From Sphingobacterium puteale (GTDB taxonomy: Bacteria > Bacteroidota > Bacteroidia > Sphingobacteriales > Sphingobacteriaceae), in assembly GCF_003627955.1 (NCBI RefSeq), contig NZ_RBWS01000006.1, forward strand, positions 1 to 64,000: a DNA stretch of 64,000 nt. Direction: 5' to 3'. Each line of letters begins with the position of its first letter. Position 1 is the stretch's first letter. This document shows, piece after piece, positions 6,428 through 15,989 of the stretch. A model generated the notes under the pieces. It saw only the letters and a list, made by a program, of their open reading frames with translations. It was not told the origin of the DNA and ran no database searches. The position numbers and the translations under genes were made by a program.

Positions 6428-8800
6428 CTTCATCCATCGGTAACTCACGCCGCCCATAATGACCCGTCCGGGCTGTCCTAAGAGATAACGGCTGGTAAAA
6501 TTAAATAGGTTATCACCAATCAGACGGAGGGTTAATCTCCGGTTCATTAGACTTTTTTCGACTGTCATATTCACCAGTGTATGATAGGGAATAAAGATGT
6601 CATATTGGTCAATAAATTGATTGCCGTTATTCTCCTGAAATGGCGTCTTGCCGCGGAAATTGACGCGTGCATTGATATTGACTCCCCAGGGTTTATATTC
6701 GTATTGTGCTTTGAAATTAGCCATATGGCGCGAACGGTCCTCAATGCCCCAATAGTCTGATTTTTTGCTCTGTCGATAGAGATCGCTTGCAGCATCATTG
6801 ATCTGATTATAAGGATAGTTCCCCGCTGCGATGCTATCCAGTACACTGAGGTCCTTTGCAATCAGGTATTGATAGCCCATGGATAGTTGTAAGTCTTTAG
6901 TCGCTTGGTAACTCAATGAGACTTCAAAACCCTTATTCATCGCTTTCGGTAGATTACGGTAGCTATAGATCTGTGCGATACTGGTACCATTGCCTACACT
7001 GACGGTGTTGATCTGATTGTTGATGCGATGATAGAAAAGGGAGAGATCTGCCTGAAGCTTGTTGGAAGGATTCCAGGTCAGTCCGATATTGTTGGAGAGA
7101 CTGGTTTCGGCCTTCAGATTACCCGCCACCAAATTCAGCATATAGCTGTTTTTATAACTCAATTCGCCCGCCTGGTCCATGGCGGCAATAACATCGGCCA
7201 CCCGTTCGCTTCCCACGACCAGATAATTGGCTGCTGGATTGAAAAATACCTGATAGCGCATCTTGTAGTCCGGTGCTTTGAATCCTGCGCCAACACCACC
7301 TTTAATCAATAAACTAGGGCTGATATGATACTGCAAGCCTAAACTTGGACTCAAATGCCCATTGTACACATTGGTCTGGTCATAACGAAGCCCCAGTGTC
7401 GTTAATAAGCGGTCTATCGGCTTCCATTCGGTCTGGAGGTACGCAAATGCGCTGTTCAACGAACGCTTGGCATCCAGGTCCTGATTATCCATCTGCTCTA
7501 GGCTACCGCCAATTCCACCTGTGAACTTAATCCGTTGTATCGGACTGTAGGCAAACTGCTGCTCGATACGGTGTACATTCTGTCCGAACTCTTCAGCGCT
7601 TGCCAAAACCCCTTGCCGCAACCATTGGGCTGCAATCTGTGAATGAAATCTGGAAAAATAATAACGTGTCATGCTGCGTAGACCTGATTCGAAATTATGG
7701 TCGTAGCTGGCTGACAGATTGATGTCCTGATCTTTTTGCTTGTCCTGCAAGGTGCGGTCTTCAGACCAGGCGTTGATCATTTCAGATTCGCGGGCAGCAA
7801 ACCGGCCCGTCATCCCCACTGTACCATTTTTGCTTGTACGATAGCGTACACGGCCCTGAAAACTGTAATTGGTATAGGGGGGGAACGTCGTACTCTTTGA
7901 ATCCAGATATTGCTTGTCTGTATTGAACCCATCGGTGCGGTAGTAATTTCCGGAAACAACGGCGCTGCCCCGTTGATTGGAAAATGGTGTTTCGGCCTCC
8001 AGAGTTGCATCGACTGTATTCAGGCTGCCATAGAGCAAGGATGCATGTGCCTGTGGTGTTATGGCACCATGGCGGGTAATAATATTGATGGCGCCACCAA
8101 GTGCATCACTGCCGTATAAACAGGAAGATGCTCCCTTGATAATCTCGATACGTTCAATATTGGTCACTGAAATACGGGAAAGATCAAAATTACCGCTATT
8201 ACGACCAAGCATAGGTTGCCCATCCACCAATACCATGACATAGTTGCTGCTAAACCCCTGAATTTGAACGCCAACAGCTCGAGAACCTCCAGCAATATCA
8301 TTCACGATCGCAATACCGGTCTGTTCTTTCAGAACTTCGTCTAGCCTCCGGCTCCCCATAAGCTCAATCTCTCTTTTTGTGATAACCTTGACCGGCATAG
8401 CGGCATTTTCGGCTTTGATCAGATTATCAACGGCCTCCATTTTACGGTTGACCTCGACTTCACCGATCTGACGGTTATCTGTTTGTAAAGTGATTGTGAG
8501 TTGCTGGTTTTTATCGGTTAAGTCTACAAATTGGCGCAGCTCCTTATAGCCTAATGCCTGTGCGACAAGTTCATAACGGCCCGCATAGAGTTTGTTAAAT
8601 TGAAATCTCCCTGCTGTATCGGTCTTGAAAGCATATTTATCCGGATACAAATAGACGGTCGCACTGGCTATTGCCTTGTTTGACTCGTTTTTTAAAGTTC
8701 CTGAAATCTTCCATTTTTCCTGTGCTTGCACAGTGTAGATCTGGCATGCGCATAGGGCAATCAGGGTGCTTGTTCGAATAGAAGAGAGGCTTTTAAACAC
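6422..8800 (-). CDS. hmuR: TonB-dependent haem receptor (HmuR-like)
   Basis: 792-aa outer-membrane receptor importing haem or haemoprotein-derived haem using TonB energy. It has a signal peptide (cleavage near VQAQ), a CarboxypepD-regulatory domain (about 30-110), a plug domain (about 130-245, with GSSCLYGSDALGGAINI) and a 22-stranded-type barrel ending in an aromatic-rich strand (GGVSYRWMKD). GFKAPDYK resembles the FRAP box and NLKAE lies where haem receptors carry an NPNL-type motif. It is divergent from the haem ABC importer across a 310-base regulatory region and is followed by the four hmuY-like genes. A Fur-like box lies 8 bases upstream of its start. Haem rather than siderophore as substrate is inferred from the combined locus. 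Confidence 0.85.
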   Translation of the reverse strand: MFKSLSSIRTSTLIALCACQIYTVQAQEKWKISGTLKNESNKAIASATVYLYPDKYAFKTDTAGRFQFNKLYAGRYELVAQALGYKELRQFVDLTDKNQQLTITLQTDNRQIGEVEVNRKMEAVDNLIKAENAAMPVKVITKREIELMGSRRLDEVLKEQTGIAIVNDIAGGSRAVGVQIQGFSSNYVMVLVDGQPMLGRNSGNFDLSRISVTNIERIEIIKGASSCLYGSDALGGAINIITRHGAITPQAHASLLYGSLNTVDATLEAETPFSNQRGSAVVSGNYYRTDGFNTDKQYLDSKSTTFPPYTNYSFQGRVRYRTSKNGTVGMTGRFAARESEMINAWSEDRTLQDKQKDQDINLSASYDHNFESGLRSMTRYYFSRFHSQIAAQWLRQGVLASAEEFGQNVHRIEQQFAYSPIQRIKFTGGIGGSLEQMDNQDLDAKRSLNSAFAYLQTEWKPIDRLLTTLGLRYDQTNVYNGHLSPSLGLQYHISPSLLIKGGVGAGFKAPDYKMRYQVFFNPAANYLVVGSERVADVIAAMDQAGELSYKNSYMLNLVAGNLKAETSLSNNIGLTWNPSNKLQADLSLFYHRINNQINTVSVGNGTSIAQIYSYRNLPKAMNKGFEVSLSYQATKDLQLSMGYQYLIAKDLSVLDSIAAGNYPYNQINDAASDLYRQSKKSDYWGIEDRSRHMANFKAQYEYKPWGVNINARVNFRGKTPFQENNGNQFIDQYDIFIPYHTLVNMTVEKSLMNRRLTLRLIGDNLFNFTSRYLLGQPGRVIMGGVSYRWMKD

Positions 8801-8807
8801 TATTTTT

Positions 8808-8826
8808 ATTTTTAATCATTCTAAAT
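8808..8826. promoter_or_regulatory. Candidate Fur-type iron box before hmuR-like gene
   Basis: ATTTTTAAT-C-ATTCTAAAT has two mismatched pairs relative to a perfect 9-1-9 palindrome, and its right arm equals that of the box at 4767-4775. It lies downstream of the candidate promoter at 8844-8872 and immediately before the receptor start, a position expected for a repressor site. Confidence 0.55.
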
Positions 8827-8843
8827 AATGTTACAAAAAAAGG

Positions 8844-8872
8844 CAATACTATTGGATTTTTCTATATGCAAA
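8844..8872 (-). promoter_or_regulatory. Candidate promoter for the hmuR-hmuY transcript
   Basis: On the minus strand TTTG (8869-8872), a 17-base spacer and TAGTATTG (8844-8851) match the Bacteroidota pattern TTTG-N17-23-TAnnTTTG with one mismatch in the -7 element. The predicted start of transcription falls about 35 bases before the receptor ATG, with the Fur-like box between them. Confidence 0.4.
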
Positions 8873-8974
8873 TTGTCATAAATTCTATTTAATTCGATTT
8901 TTCTTATCCGTAAAGGGGGCGGTATTACGTTTTATTTGGCTGTTTTACAGTTGTATATCTTATTTTTCTTGCGG

Positions 8975-9008
8975 TTTGTCTTCCTTTATAAGGATTGAAA
9001 ATAATTTG
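8975..9008 (+). promoter_or_regulatory. Candidate promoter for the haem ABC importer
   Basis: TTTG (8975-8978), a 23-base gap and TAATTTG (9002-9008, one base short of TAnnTTTG) lie about 100 bases before the binding-protein start. A weak Fur-like half-palindrome follows at once (9010-9028). Confidence 0.35.
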
Positions 9009-9009
9009 T

Positions 9010-9028
9010 ATTTAGACTGATTATTGAT
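9010..9028. promoter_or_regulatory. Weak Fur-like site before haem importer genes
   Basis: ATTTAGACT-G-ATTATTGAT: the left arm matches the ideal ATTTAGAAT at 8 of 9 positions, but the right arm matches only 6 of 9. Its position next to the candidate importer promoter is the main reason to list it. Confidence 0.3.
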
Positions 9029-9110
9029 TTGTTTTGTAGTCAACTAACAGTTGCTGTGCCGGAAATTGGAACTAAAATCCTGTGCAGTTTTAAAGAAGTT
9101 AAAGAAAGAG

Positions 9111-9968
9111 ATGCGTAGAATTTACTTATTTATGCTATGTTGTTTGCTGCATACTGTCGGATGGGCAAACGCGCAGCAACGGATTATTACATTGAACAGT
9201 TCGCTGACGGAAACAATTTATGGGCTTGGTTTAGGCGATCGAATGATTGCAACAGATGTGACCAGTATCTCTCCAAAAGCTGCAGCGGCGTTGCCGCGGG
9301 TGAGTAAAAATCGTTCTGTGTCTGCCGAGGGTTTATTGTCTTTCGACCCTACGCTTGTTCTGGCAAATGAGGGGGATGTGGCCAATGCGGTCATTCAGCA
9401 GATCCGTGCCGCCGGTGTAAAGTTTATTGCGGTCAAGCCGAATTATTCTGCTGCCGGGGCTTTACGCTATATACAGGAAGTGGCGGATGCAGTCGGAGAG
9501 CCATCCTTAGGGAAATCTTTGGCATCACGAACAAAACTAAGTCTGAATCGTACCCTTGAATTGGTTAAAAAAGAGAATCAGGGTAAAGCGGTACCGAAAG
9601 TATTGTTTTTGTATGCACGCGGAACAGGGACGATGAGTGTGGCAGGAAAGGGTAGCAGCCTGGATGCCATGATCAATTTAGCCGGAGGAAAGAATGCTGT
9701 ACAGGAATTCTCGGATTTTAAGCCATATACGACAGAGGCCTTGGTGCAGGCCAATCCGGATATTATATTACTGTTTGATTTTGGTGCCAGTAGCCTGGGT
9801 GGAGAAGAAGCTATTCTTAAATTGCCGGGGATGCGTATTACGAATGCCGGTAAAAATAAACGTATACTGGTGATGAATGCTTCCCTGCTGGTTAACTTCA
9901 GTAATCGGCTGCCGGATGCGATCTTGGAACTGCACCGTGGATTTGAAAAAGTAATGGACTCAAAATAG
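9111..9968 (+). CDS. hmuT: Haem ABC transporter, periplasmic binding protein (HmuT-like)
   Basis: About 285 aa. It is a class III periplasmic binding protein that would receive haem after TonB-dependent import and deliver it to the permease. A Sec signal peptide (MRRIYLFMLCC ... GWANAQQ) is followed by QRIITLNSSLTETIYGLGLGDRMIATD, the typical start of HmuT/BtuF-like proteins, and later YARGTGTMSVAGKGSS and NPDIILLFDFG. The open frame begins at 9051, but the ATG at 9111, preceded by AAAGAAAGAG, gives a normal signal peptide. It starts a tight three-gene importer operon, 5 bases ahead of the permease. Confidence 0.85.
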   Translation: MRRIYLFMLCCLLHTVGWANAQQRIITLNSSLTETIYGLGLGDRMIATDVTSISPKAAAALPRVSKNRSVSAEGLLSFDPTLVLANEGDVANAVIQQIRAAGVKFIAVKPNYSAAGALRYIQEVADAVGEPSLGKSLASRTKLSLNRTLELVKKENQGKAVPKVLFLYARGTGTMSVAGKGSSLDAMINLAGGKNAVQEFSDFKPYTTEALVQANPDIILLFDFGASSLGGEEAILKLPGMRITNAGKNKRILVMNASLLVNFSNRLPDAILELHRGFEKVMDSK

Positions 9969-9973
9969 ATCAG

Positions 9974-11005
9974 GTGCAGAAGAAGCAGAAAGTAATATTG
10001 CTGGCATTGAGCCTGATATTGATCGTTACATGTATTATTGCATTAGGTATGGGGGCTTATCACATACCTCCCGGAGATATCTTATCCATGTTAATGGGGA
10101 AGATAGATCACGCGGAATCTACTGATCAAAACAGCATGCAGGCCAACGTTTTATTTGAGATCCGCATGCCGCGTTTATTGTTGGGGCTGTTGGTCGGAGC
10201 CGCCTTGGGTATCTCGGGCGCTACCATTCAGGGAATTTTTCGAAATCCGCTCGCTGAGCCCGGGTTAATCGGTATTTCTTCCGGCGCGTCCTTGTTCGCC
10301 GTATTGATTATCGCATTTGAAACGTTTCTGCTGACCTCGCTTTCAGCGTGGCTAGGTTATTATATTTTGGCTTTCGGTGCTTTTGTCGGCGCTGGGCTGA
10401 CGGCCTTTCTGGTGTATCGTATAGCCCGTAAAAATGGTCGCCCCAATGTGACGACGATGCTGTTGGCGGGTATAGCCATCAATGCATTCGCGGGCGCACT
10501 TACAGGGTTAATGACCTACATGTCTACAGAGCAGCAGCTCCGCACCATTACGTTTTGGATGCTGGGCAGTCTAGGGGGAGCTACCTGGGACAATTTATTG
10601 GCGATAGGCCCTTTTATATGTATTTCCCTGTTTATTCTTCCATTTTTTGGGAAGTCTTTGAATGCATTTGCCCTGGGCGAACTTCAGGCTGATTTATTGG
10701 GAATGCGCACTGATCGTGTAAAAAGGTGGGTGGTCATTTTATCGACTCTTGCTGTCGGTGCCTCGGTGGCCGTATCGGGAATTATCGGTTTTGTAGGACT
10801 TATTGTCCCGCATACCGTACGCCTGATGGGAGGACCGGATCATCGTTTTGTACTTCCGGGCTCATTGCTTTTAGGCGCTTTGGTGCTGACGCTGGCAGAT
10901 GTTATCGCCAGGGTATCGGTAGCACCGATAGAATTGCCTATCGGAGTGATTACGGCCCTGTTGGGGACGCCTGTATTTTTGTATATTTTAATCAAGGATA
11001 AATAG
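9974..11005 (+). CDS. hmuU: FecCD-family permease of haem/iron ABC importer (HmuU-like)
   Basis: 343-aa polytopic inner-membrane protein of the BtuC/FecCD family with about ten hydrophobic helices. Recognisable are FRNPLAEPGLIGISSGAS near residue 95 and GFVGLIVPHTVRLMGGPDHR near residue 275, which contacts the ATPase. It starts at GTG 9974, 5 bases after the binding-protein stop, implying translational coupling. Haem as cargo is inferred from the neighbours; the family also carries siderophores and cobalamin. Confidence 0.88.
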   Translation: MQKKQKVILLALSLILIVTCIIALGMGAYHIPPGDILSMLMGKIDHAESTDQNSMQANVLFEIRMPRLLLGLLVGAALGISGATIQGIFRNPLAEPGLIGISSGASLFAVLIIAFETFLLTSLSAWLGYYILAFGAFVGAGLTAFLVYRIARKNGRPNVTTMLLAGIAINAFAGALTGLMTYMSTEQQLRTITFWMLGSLGGATWDNLLAIGPFICISLFILPFFGKSLNAFALGELQADLLGMRTDRVKRWVVILSTLAVGASVAVSGIIGFVGLIVPHTVRLMGGPDHRFVLPGSLLLGALVLTLADVIARVSVAPIELPIGVITALLGTPVFLYILIKDK

Positions 11006-11036
11006 TCTTCGTTCGGACGTTTAAATACTATTTTTT

Positions 11037-11837
11037 ATGTTGCGTGTAGAGAAAATCAACTATGAGGTGAAAGGCCGGAAACTGCTGAAAGACATTACCT
11101 TTCAGGTTCGTAAAGGGGAGATTTTAGCTGTGCTCGGAGCCAATGGCGCAGGAAAGTCCACCTTGATGGGGGTATTATGTGGAGAGAAAAAACCTGATTC
11201 TGGGCAGATCCATTTCAATGGAAAACTACTATCTGCGTATGATGCGGCAACATTATCCAAATGCAGGGCGCTGTTAAGTCAGCAGCAACAGATGACATTG
11301 AGTTTTAAGGTGGAAGAGATTGTTTTAATGGGCAGATACCCCCATTATAAAAATACTCCCACAGCGCACGACTATAAGGTAGTGGCCGAAACGATGGAAC
11401 TCTGTGGTGTGACCGCTTTTGCCGATCGGGATTTTCTGAGCCTCTCGGGAGGGGAACAACAACGGGTTCATCTCGCGCGTGTTTTAGCACAGATCTGGGA
11501 TAGTCCCGATGCGCTCCTGTTACTTGACGAACCTATTTCAGCCTTAGATCTGCATTATCAGCAAAAGGTGCTTGCTATAGCCAGAGCGCTGGCCCGTAAA
11601 GGATTTATGGTTGTTTTGATTGTGCACGATGTCAATTTTGCCGCAATGTATGCCGATCGGATTTTGATGCTCAAACATGGGCGCAAGCTTTTTCATGGTA
11701 CACCTGTGGAGGTGCTGGCCCAGAAAGAAATCTACACCATTTTTTCGGTTGAATCCAATGTGATCATGAATCCACGTACATTGAAACCGTATGTACAATT
11801 GGAGGAGATGGAGATTGATCTTGAATTATTTAGATAG
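11037..11837 (+). CDS. hmuV: Haem ABC transporter ATP-binding protein (HmuV-like)
   Basis: 266-aa cytoplasmic ATPase powering the importer. Walker A GANGAGKST (Lys40), signature LSGGEQQRVHLARVLAQ (near 137), Walker B LLLLDEPISALD (near 160) and the H-loop IVHDVNFA are all intact. The C-terminus (NVIMNPRTLKPYVQ) is typical of HmuV-type subunits. It lies 31 bases after the permease. Confidence 0.88.
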   Translation: MLRVEKINYEVKGRKLLKDITFQVRKGEILAVLGANGAGKSTLMGVLCGEKKPDSGQIHFNGKLLSAYDAATLSKCRALLSQQQQMTLSFKVEEIVLMGRYPHYKNTPTAHDYKVVAETMELCGVTAFADRDFLSLSGGEQQRVHLARVLAQIWDSPDALLLLDEPISALDLHYQQKVLAIARALARKGFMVVLIVHDVNFAAMYADRILMLKHGRKLFHGTPVEVLAQKEIYTIFSVESNVIMNPRTLKPYVQLEEMEIDLELFR

Positions 11838-11909
11838 ATTATAAATAATTTTTAATTACCGCTCTAATTTGTTAATTTTAACTGCTGTGGGCTTATTTGG
11901 ATTGAAATC

Positions 11910-12872
11910 ATGTTGGTGAAAAGTAAAATAGTTGAGTTGGCTGATTGGCTTTTTGAAGAAGAAATACCAGACGGCTATGTGCCTGACAAACCTTTAGTAG
12001 AAAATAAAATCACAATCCATACAGAGCCTGTTCATATGGAGAATTTTCAGCTCTCCACATCGGGCTTATTTATATTGCATTCGAAAATGCAATTTGATCG
12101 GCCTGTACAGATATTGACCGAGATCGAAGGGGAGACCATTACCAGTCAATTTATATTCTTTAAACCTGCGGCCAGTAAATTGCCCTACGGGATGAGCAGA
12201 CATAATATCCGCTATATACCTTCGGTTAAATCGGTGCATCAGGTGGAACCCGGTATTGAGTATACGTATTTTATTGCCGTTATATCCAAAGAATATTACC
12301 TGAACCTGATTAAGCGGGATTCGTTGTTGCACCAGCAGTTTGTGCATGAAATCGAAAAAGGGGAGTATACATCGTTTGCAGAAGAAGATCTGATGGCAAC
12401 CTATGAGATGCAGCACACCATAGCCGAACTTATCGAATCGAAGAAAAAAGGTGAGATACGGCGGCTGCATACTGAGTCGCGCATTGTTGAATTGCTGATG
12501 TACCAATTTGAGCAGTATAACGAGAAAAATGATCAGGCCGTTTCGTTATTTCATGACGAAGACGTGCAGCGCCTGGAACAGGCTCGGCAGATTCTCGAAC
12601 AGCGTATTGCCAATCCGCCGACACAAAAAGAACTGGCGGCGGAGGTATTGACAAGTGAAAGTAAGCTGCGAAAGGATTTTAAAGAATATTTTTCGGTGAC
12701 AATCCACGATTATCTCACCCGAATCCGCATGGAAAAGGCCAAAAGTTATCTATTGGATGATAAGATGACAGTTTATGAGGTTGCTTTGCTGACCGGATAT
12801 GGTCATCAGAATAACTTTAGCAGTGCGTTTAAAAAATACTATGGAATCTCACCTATTGAACTTAAAATGTAA
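11910..12872 (+). CDS. AraC-family transcriptional regulator (PchR-like)
   Basis: 320 aa. The C-terminal AraC DNA-binding domain (about 220-320) has two helix-turn-helix units; the second is YEVALLTGYGHQNNFSSAFKKYYGISP. The N-terminal half is a ligand-sensing domain of the type found in PchR-like regulators that answer to iron chelates. It follows the haem importer by 72 bases on the same strand, so it is a likely local activator of the haem genes. The inducer is unknown. Its stop codon directly abuts the stop of the convergent pdeM gene. Confidence 0.82.
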   Translation: MLVKSKIVELADWLFEEEIPDGYVPDKPLVENKITIHTEPVHMENFQLSTSGLFILHSKMQFDRPVQILTEIEGETITSQFIFFKPAASKLPYGMSRHNIRYIPSVKSVHQVEPGIEYTYFIAVISKEYYLNLIKRDSLLHQQFVHEIEKGEYTSFAEEDLMATYEMQHTIAELIESKKKGEIRRLHTESRIVELLMYQFEQYNEKNDQAVSLFHDEDVQRLEQARQILEQRIANPPTQKELAAEVLTSESKLRKDFKEYFSVTIHDYLTRIRMEKAKSYLLDDKMTVYEVALLTGYGHQNNFSSAFKKYYGISPIELKM

Positions 12873-13529
12873 TTAGCTATTTTTTAGTGGCAGGATTATT
12901 TCGTCGTGCAAGGCATAGCAATCGTACTCCTGTGGCATTCTTCGGCTATCGAGTCCTGTAAACTTGCTAAATGCCGGTAGAATAATCTGCTGTACGGAGA
13001 CCCAGAAGCAGGGCAGACGGAGATGTTTGTTGGGCGGGAGTTTGATACTGACGCCGGGATGAATATGTCCGCTGATGGTGAAAGCCGACGGATCTATGGT
13101 CGGTTCATGTACAAAGGAGATCTGCTCCAGCTCGAACTTGCCGCCGTGATAGATCAAATCAACCTGTTCAGCTAATTTCTCCACTTTTCTATCATGGTTA
13201 CCGGGGACCAGATGAAAATTTAGATCAGCATATTTTTGTTTAAACGCTGCAAGCAAAAGGACTTCCTGATTGATTTCTGCATGAATAAGGTCGCCGACAA
13301 CCAAAATGTTCTCTGCCCTATAGTGATCAATTAGCGCAGCTAGTCTATGGAGATCGCGGCTAGCTATATCTGAAGGGATAGGAATTCCATGTTTGCGGAA
13401 ATGTGCAGCTTTACCAAGATGAAGGTCGGATAGAATAAGGGTATTCTGCTTCGGCCAAAAGACCGTGCGCTGATTATTAAGGATAAGTGTTTGTTTGTTG
13501 AATGTAATGTGCTGTTCCTGTATATTCAT
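12873..13529 (-). CDS. pdeM: Ligase-associated DNA-damage-response endonuclease PdeM
   Basis: 218-aa calcineurin-like metallophosphoesterase. Metal-binding blocks are SDLHLGKAAHFRKHG (Asp35, His37), VVGDLIHAE, LVPGNHDRK and ISGHIHPG. In this four-gene family PdeM is a nuclease/phosphoesterase working with the helicase, ligase and exonuclease. Its start overlaps the helicase stop by 4 bases, so it is the last gene of the operon. Confidence 0.9.
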   Translation of the reverse strand: MNIQEQHITFNKQTLILNNQRTVFWPKQNTLILSDLHLGKAAHFRKHGIPIPSDIASRDLHRLAALIDHYRAENILVVGDLIHAEINQEVLLLAAFKQKYADLNFHLVPGNHDRKVEKLAEQVDLIYHGGKFELEQISFVHEPTIDPSAFTISGHIHPGVSIKLPPNKHLRLPCFWVSVQQIILPAFSKFTGLDSRRMPQEYDCYALHDEIILPLKNS

Positions 13530-15988
13530 TTTCTTTGTCCACGTTTTGATTTATTTGCATGCTCCATGCGTTGGATCCGCTCGATCAACGCTTCACTTGA
13601 AAGAGACTGGCGTAAACTGTCCACTTTGATCGGGAAACTCAGCGGTGTGTATTCCTCTGCAAAGGTATAGATGATTTGGCTATTGTTTATTCTTTCAAAT
13701 GCTTTTATCAGACGGTATTCCTCCAGTTGTTGGTTGAATACTTCGGTGAAAGCCTGCTTTAACAATAGATTGTCCGGATCATGATCCATTAAAACACGAA
13801 ATATAATACCCGATGAAGCTTGCAGGGATTTGTTGTTTTGTTGGGTTCCGGGATAGTTTTGTATCACCAATCCGGAAATTACAGCAATATCGCGGAATTT
13901 GCGGCTTGCCATTTCTGCGGAGTTGATGCTACTGATCACGTCCTGCATGAGATTTTCCCGGCTCAGTATCTCGGTTAATTGTGCGTGATCCAATTGAATT
14001 TCTTTGTCGGAATAAAGTTCGAAACCATAGTCATTCATGGCCATGGAAAAACTAATGGGATAGCGTTTGCTGATGCGGTAAGCGACGAGGGCGGCCATGA
14101 CTTCGTGGATCAATCGCCCTTCCAGCGGATAGAAAAATAGATGGTGTCCTTCTCTGGTCTTGATGTGTTCGACAAGAAATTGTGATTCATTGGGCACAGC
14201 CGAAAGACTTTGCTGCTTCTGGATCAATGGTACCAGGAAGCGCAGTTCTTTTTCAGTGTTGCCGGGACTTATTGCTTCTGCAAGTTTTTTACGCAAAAAA
14301 TGGCTCAGGTTGGAAGAAAGCGGTAGTCTGCCTCCCAGCCAGCTCGGCGTAATGGCTTTACCGGATGAATTCTTGACAAATACAGTCATATCCTTGACCA
14401 TAACAAGCTCGAGAATACGGCCGGCAAGGTTAAATCGTTCGCCTTTCTTCAGTTTGCTGATAAAATATTCCTCGATCATTCCAATATATCCTCCCGAAAG
14501 GAATTTAACGCGCATCATGGCATCGCCAACGATAGCACCGATATTCAGCCGATGGAGCAGGGCGATTCGTCTATTTTTTATTACCCAGTTGCCGTCATTG
14601 TCCTGTACTACTTTGTGAAATTCCTCATAGCGTTTGCCGATTTTGCCACCCGCGGTAATAAAGTACATACACCACTGCCATTCCTCATCTTCCATATAGT
14701 TGAACGCGTGGGTCCGGGCAACGATATGATGGAGTTCTGTCGATCGGAAGCCGCCTCCGAGTGCGATCGTGACCATAAACTGTACCAACACATCGAAACT
14801 CTGGACCATGGGGTCGCGGTTTTCTATGGTCCGGGTTTTGACAGCTTCCTTTAAAGCGGCGACTTCGATGAGCTCCAGGGAATGTGTCGGAACGAAGTAG
14901 ATAATTGATGTTTCAAAAGGACTGTGGCCACTTCTTCCGGCGCGTTGCATAAATCTGGCTACCCCTTTGCTTGATCCGATTTGAATCACGGTATCCACGG
15001 GCTTAAAATCCACGCCCAGATCCAGGGATGAAGTAGATACCACTGCTTTTAGCTTTCCACTGCTCAGATTTTCTTCGATCCATTCGCGGATGTGGGCATC
15101 TACTGAGCTGTGATGCAGCGCAATCTGTCCTGCAAAATCGGGATGCGCCTGTAGTAATAGCTGATACCAGAGTTCACTCTGGCTACGGGTATTGGTGAAA
15201 AGGATCGTACTCTTGCTTTCCAGTATAATGGGGACAACCTGATTCACGAGGTTGCCACCTAGATGCCCGGCCCAGGGAAGGAGCTCCACTTTGTCTGGGT
15301 AGATAGATCTGATCGCAATTTTCTTTTTCTCCTTTGCGATTATCTGCACGCTCTTTTCTTCTCCTGGCAACAGTACATCCATTGCTTGGTCCAGATTGCC
15401 TATGGTAGCAGTGATACCCCAGATCTGGAGATCGTTATATTTATATTTTAAGTACGATAATGCCAATTCTACCATAACTCCACGTTTATTTCCAATAAGT
15501 TCGTGCCATTCATCTACAGTAATGCATCGGATATTCCTGAAATATTTATCACGTTGTTTTTGAGCGAGCAGGAGATGAAGGCTTTCCGGAGTCACCAAAA
15601 GAATGTCAGGCATCGCTTTGGTCTGTTGCGCTCTGATCTTTGGATCGGTGTCCCCATTCCGTACCTGTACGATCCAATCTAATCCGATATCGTCTATGGC
15701 GGTCTGCATTGCTCTGGCCAAATCCTTTGCCAAGGAGCGCAAAGGCGTAATCCATAGTAATTTTAGTCCTTTTTGGTAGCGTTCGGGATAATTCATGTAA
15801 TCGATCAGGACCGCCATAAACACCGAAAATGTTTTGCCAAATCCTGTCGGGGCAATGACCATTCCACTGTATCCCAGCATGTACTGCTCCCAGGTTTTAA
15901 CCTGAAAGCCAAAAGGGGTATTGCCCAAGGATTCAAAATAACGATTGACGATCTTGAACCCCTCACTGTGTGTTATCTTTTGACTCAA
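13526..15988 (-). CDS. Ligase-associated DNA-damage-response DEXH-box helicase (Lhr-like)
   Basis: 820-aa superfamily 2 helicase. Motif I is APTGFGKTFS (GKT at 51-53), motif II is VDEWHE (Asp159-Glu160-Trp161-His162), motif III is ITATIG, and motif VI is QRAGRSGHSPF. A long C-terminal region follows, typical of the Lhr-core. It is about the usual family length and sits 1 base after the ligase stop. Predicted to unwind or remodel damaged DNA together with its operon partners in the cytoplasm. Confidence 0.92.
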   Translation of the reverse strand: MSQKITHSEGFKIVNRYFESLGNTPFGFQVKTWEQYMLGYSGMVIAPTGFGKTFSVFMAVLIDYMNYPERYQKGLKLLWITPLRSLAKDLARAMQTAIDDIGLDWIVQVRNGDTDPKIRAQQTKAMPDILLVTPESLHLLLAQKQRDKYFRNIRCITVDEWHELIGNKRGVMVELALSYLKYKYNDLQIWGITATIGNLDQAMDVLLPGEEKSVQIIAKEKKKIAIRSIYPDKVELLPWAGHLGGNLVNQVVPIILESKSTILFTNTRSQSELWYQLLLQAHPDFAGQIALHHSSVDAHIREWIEENLSSGKLKAVVSTSSLDLGVDFKPVDTVIQIGSSKGVARFMQRAGRSGHSPFETSIIYFVPTHSLELIEVAALKEAVKTRTIENRDPMVQSFDVLVQFMVTIALGGGFRSTELHHIVARTHAFNYMEDEEWQWCMYFITAGGKIGKRYEEFHKVVQDNDGNWVIKNRRIALLHRLNIGAIVGDAMMRVKFLSGGYIGMIEEYFISKLKKGERFNLAGRILELVMVKDMTVFVKNSSGKAITPSWLGGRLPLSSNLSHFLRKKLAEAISPGNTEKELRFLVPLIQKQQSLSAVPNESQFLVEHIKTREGHHLFFYPLEGRLIHEVMAALVAYRISKRYPISFSMAMNDYGFELYSDKEIQLDHAQLTEILSRENLMQDVISSINSAEMASRKFRDIAVISGLVIQNYPGTQQNNKSLQASSGIIFRVLMDHDPDNLLLKQAFTEVFNQQLEEYRLIKAFERINNSQIIYTFAEEYTPLSFPIKVDSLRQSLSSEALIERIQRMEHANKSKRGQRK

Positions 15989-15989
15989 C

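Noticed and set aside
12066..12506. 146-codon frame antisense to the AraC regulator
   Set aside because: The AraC-family gene is complete on the other strand; no start context or domain supports the antisense frame.
14160..14618. 152-codon frame antisense to the Lhr-like helicase
   Set aside because: The helicase motifs on the other strand are intact, and the antisense frame has no independent support.
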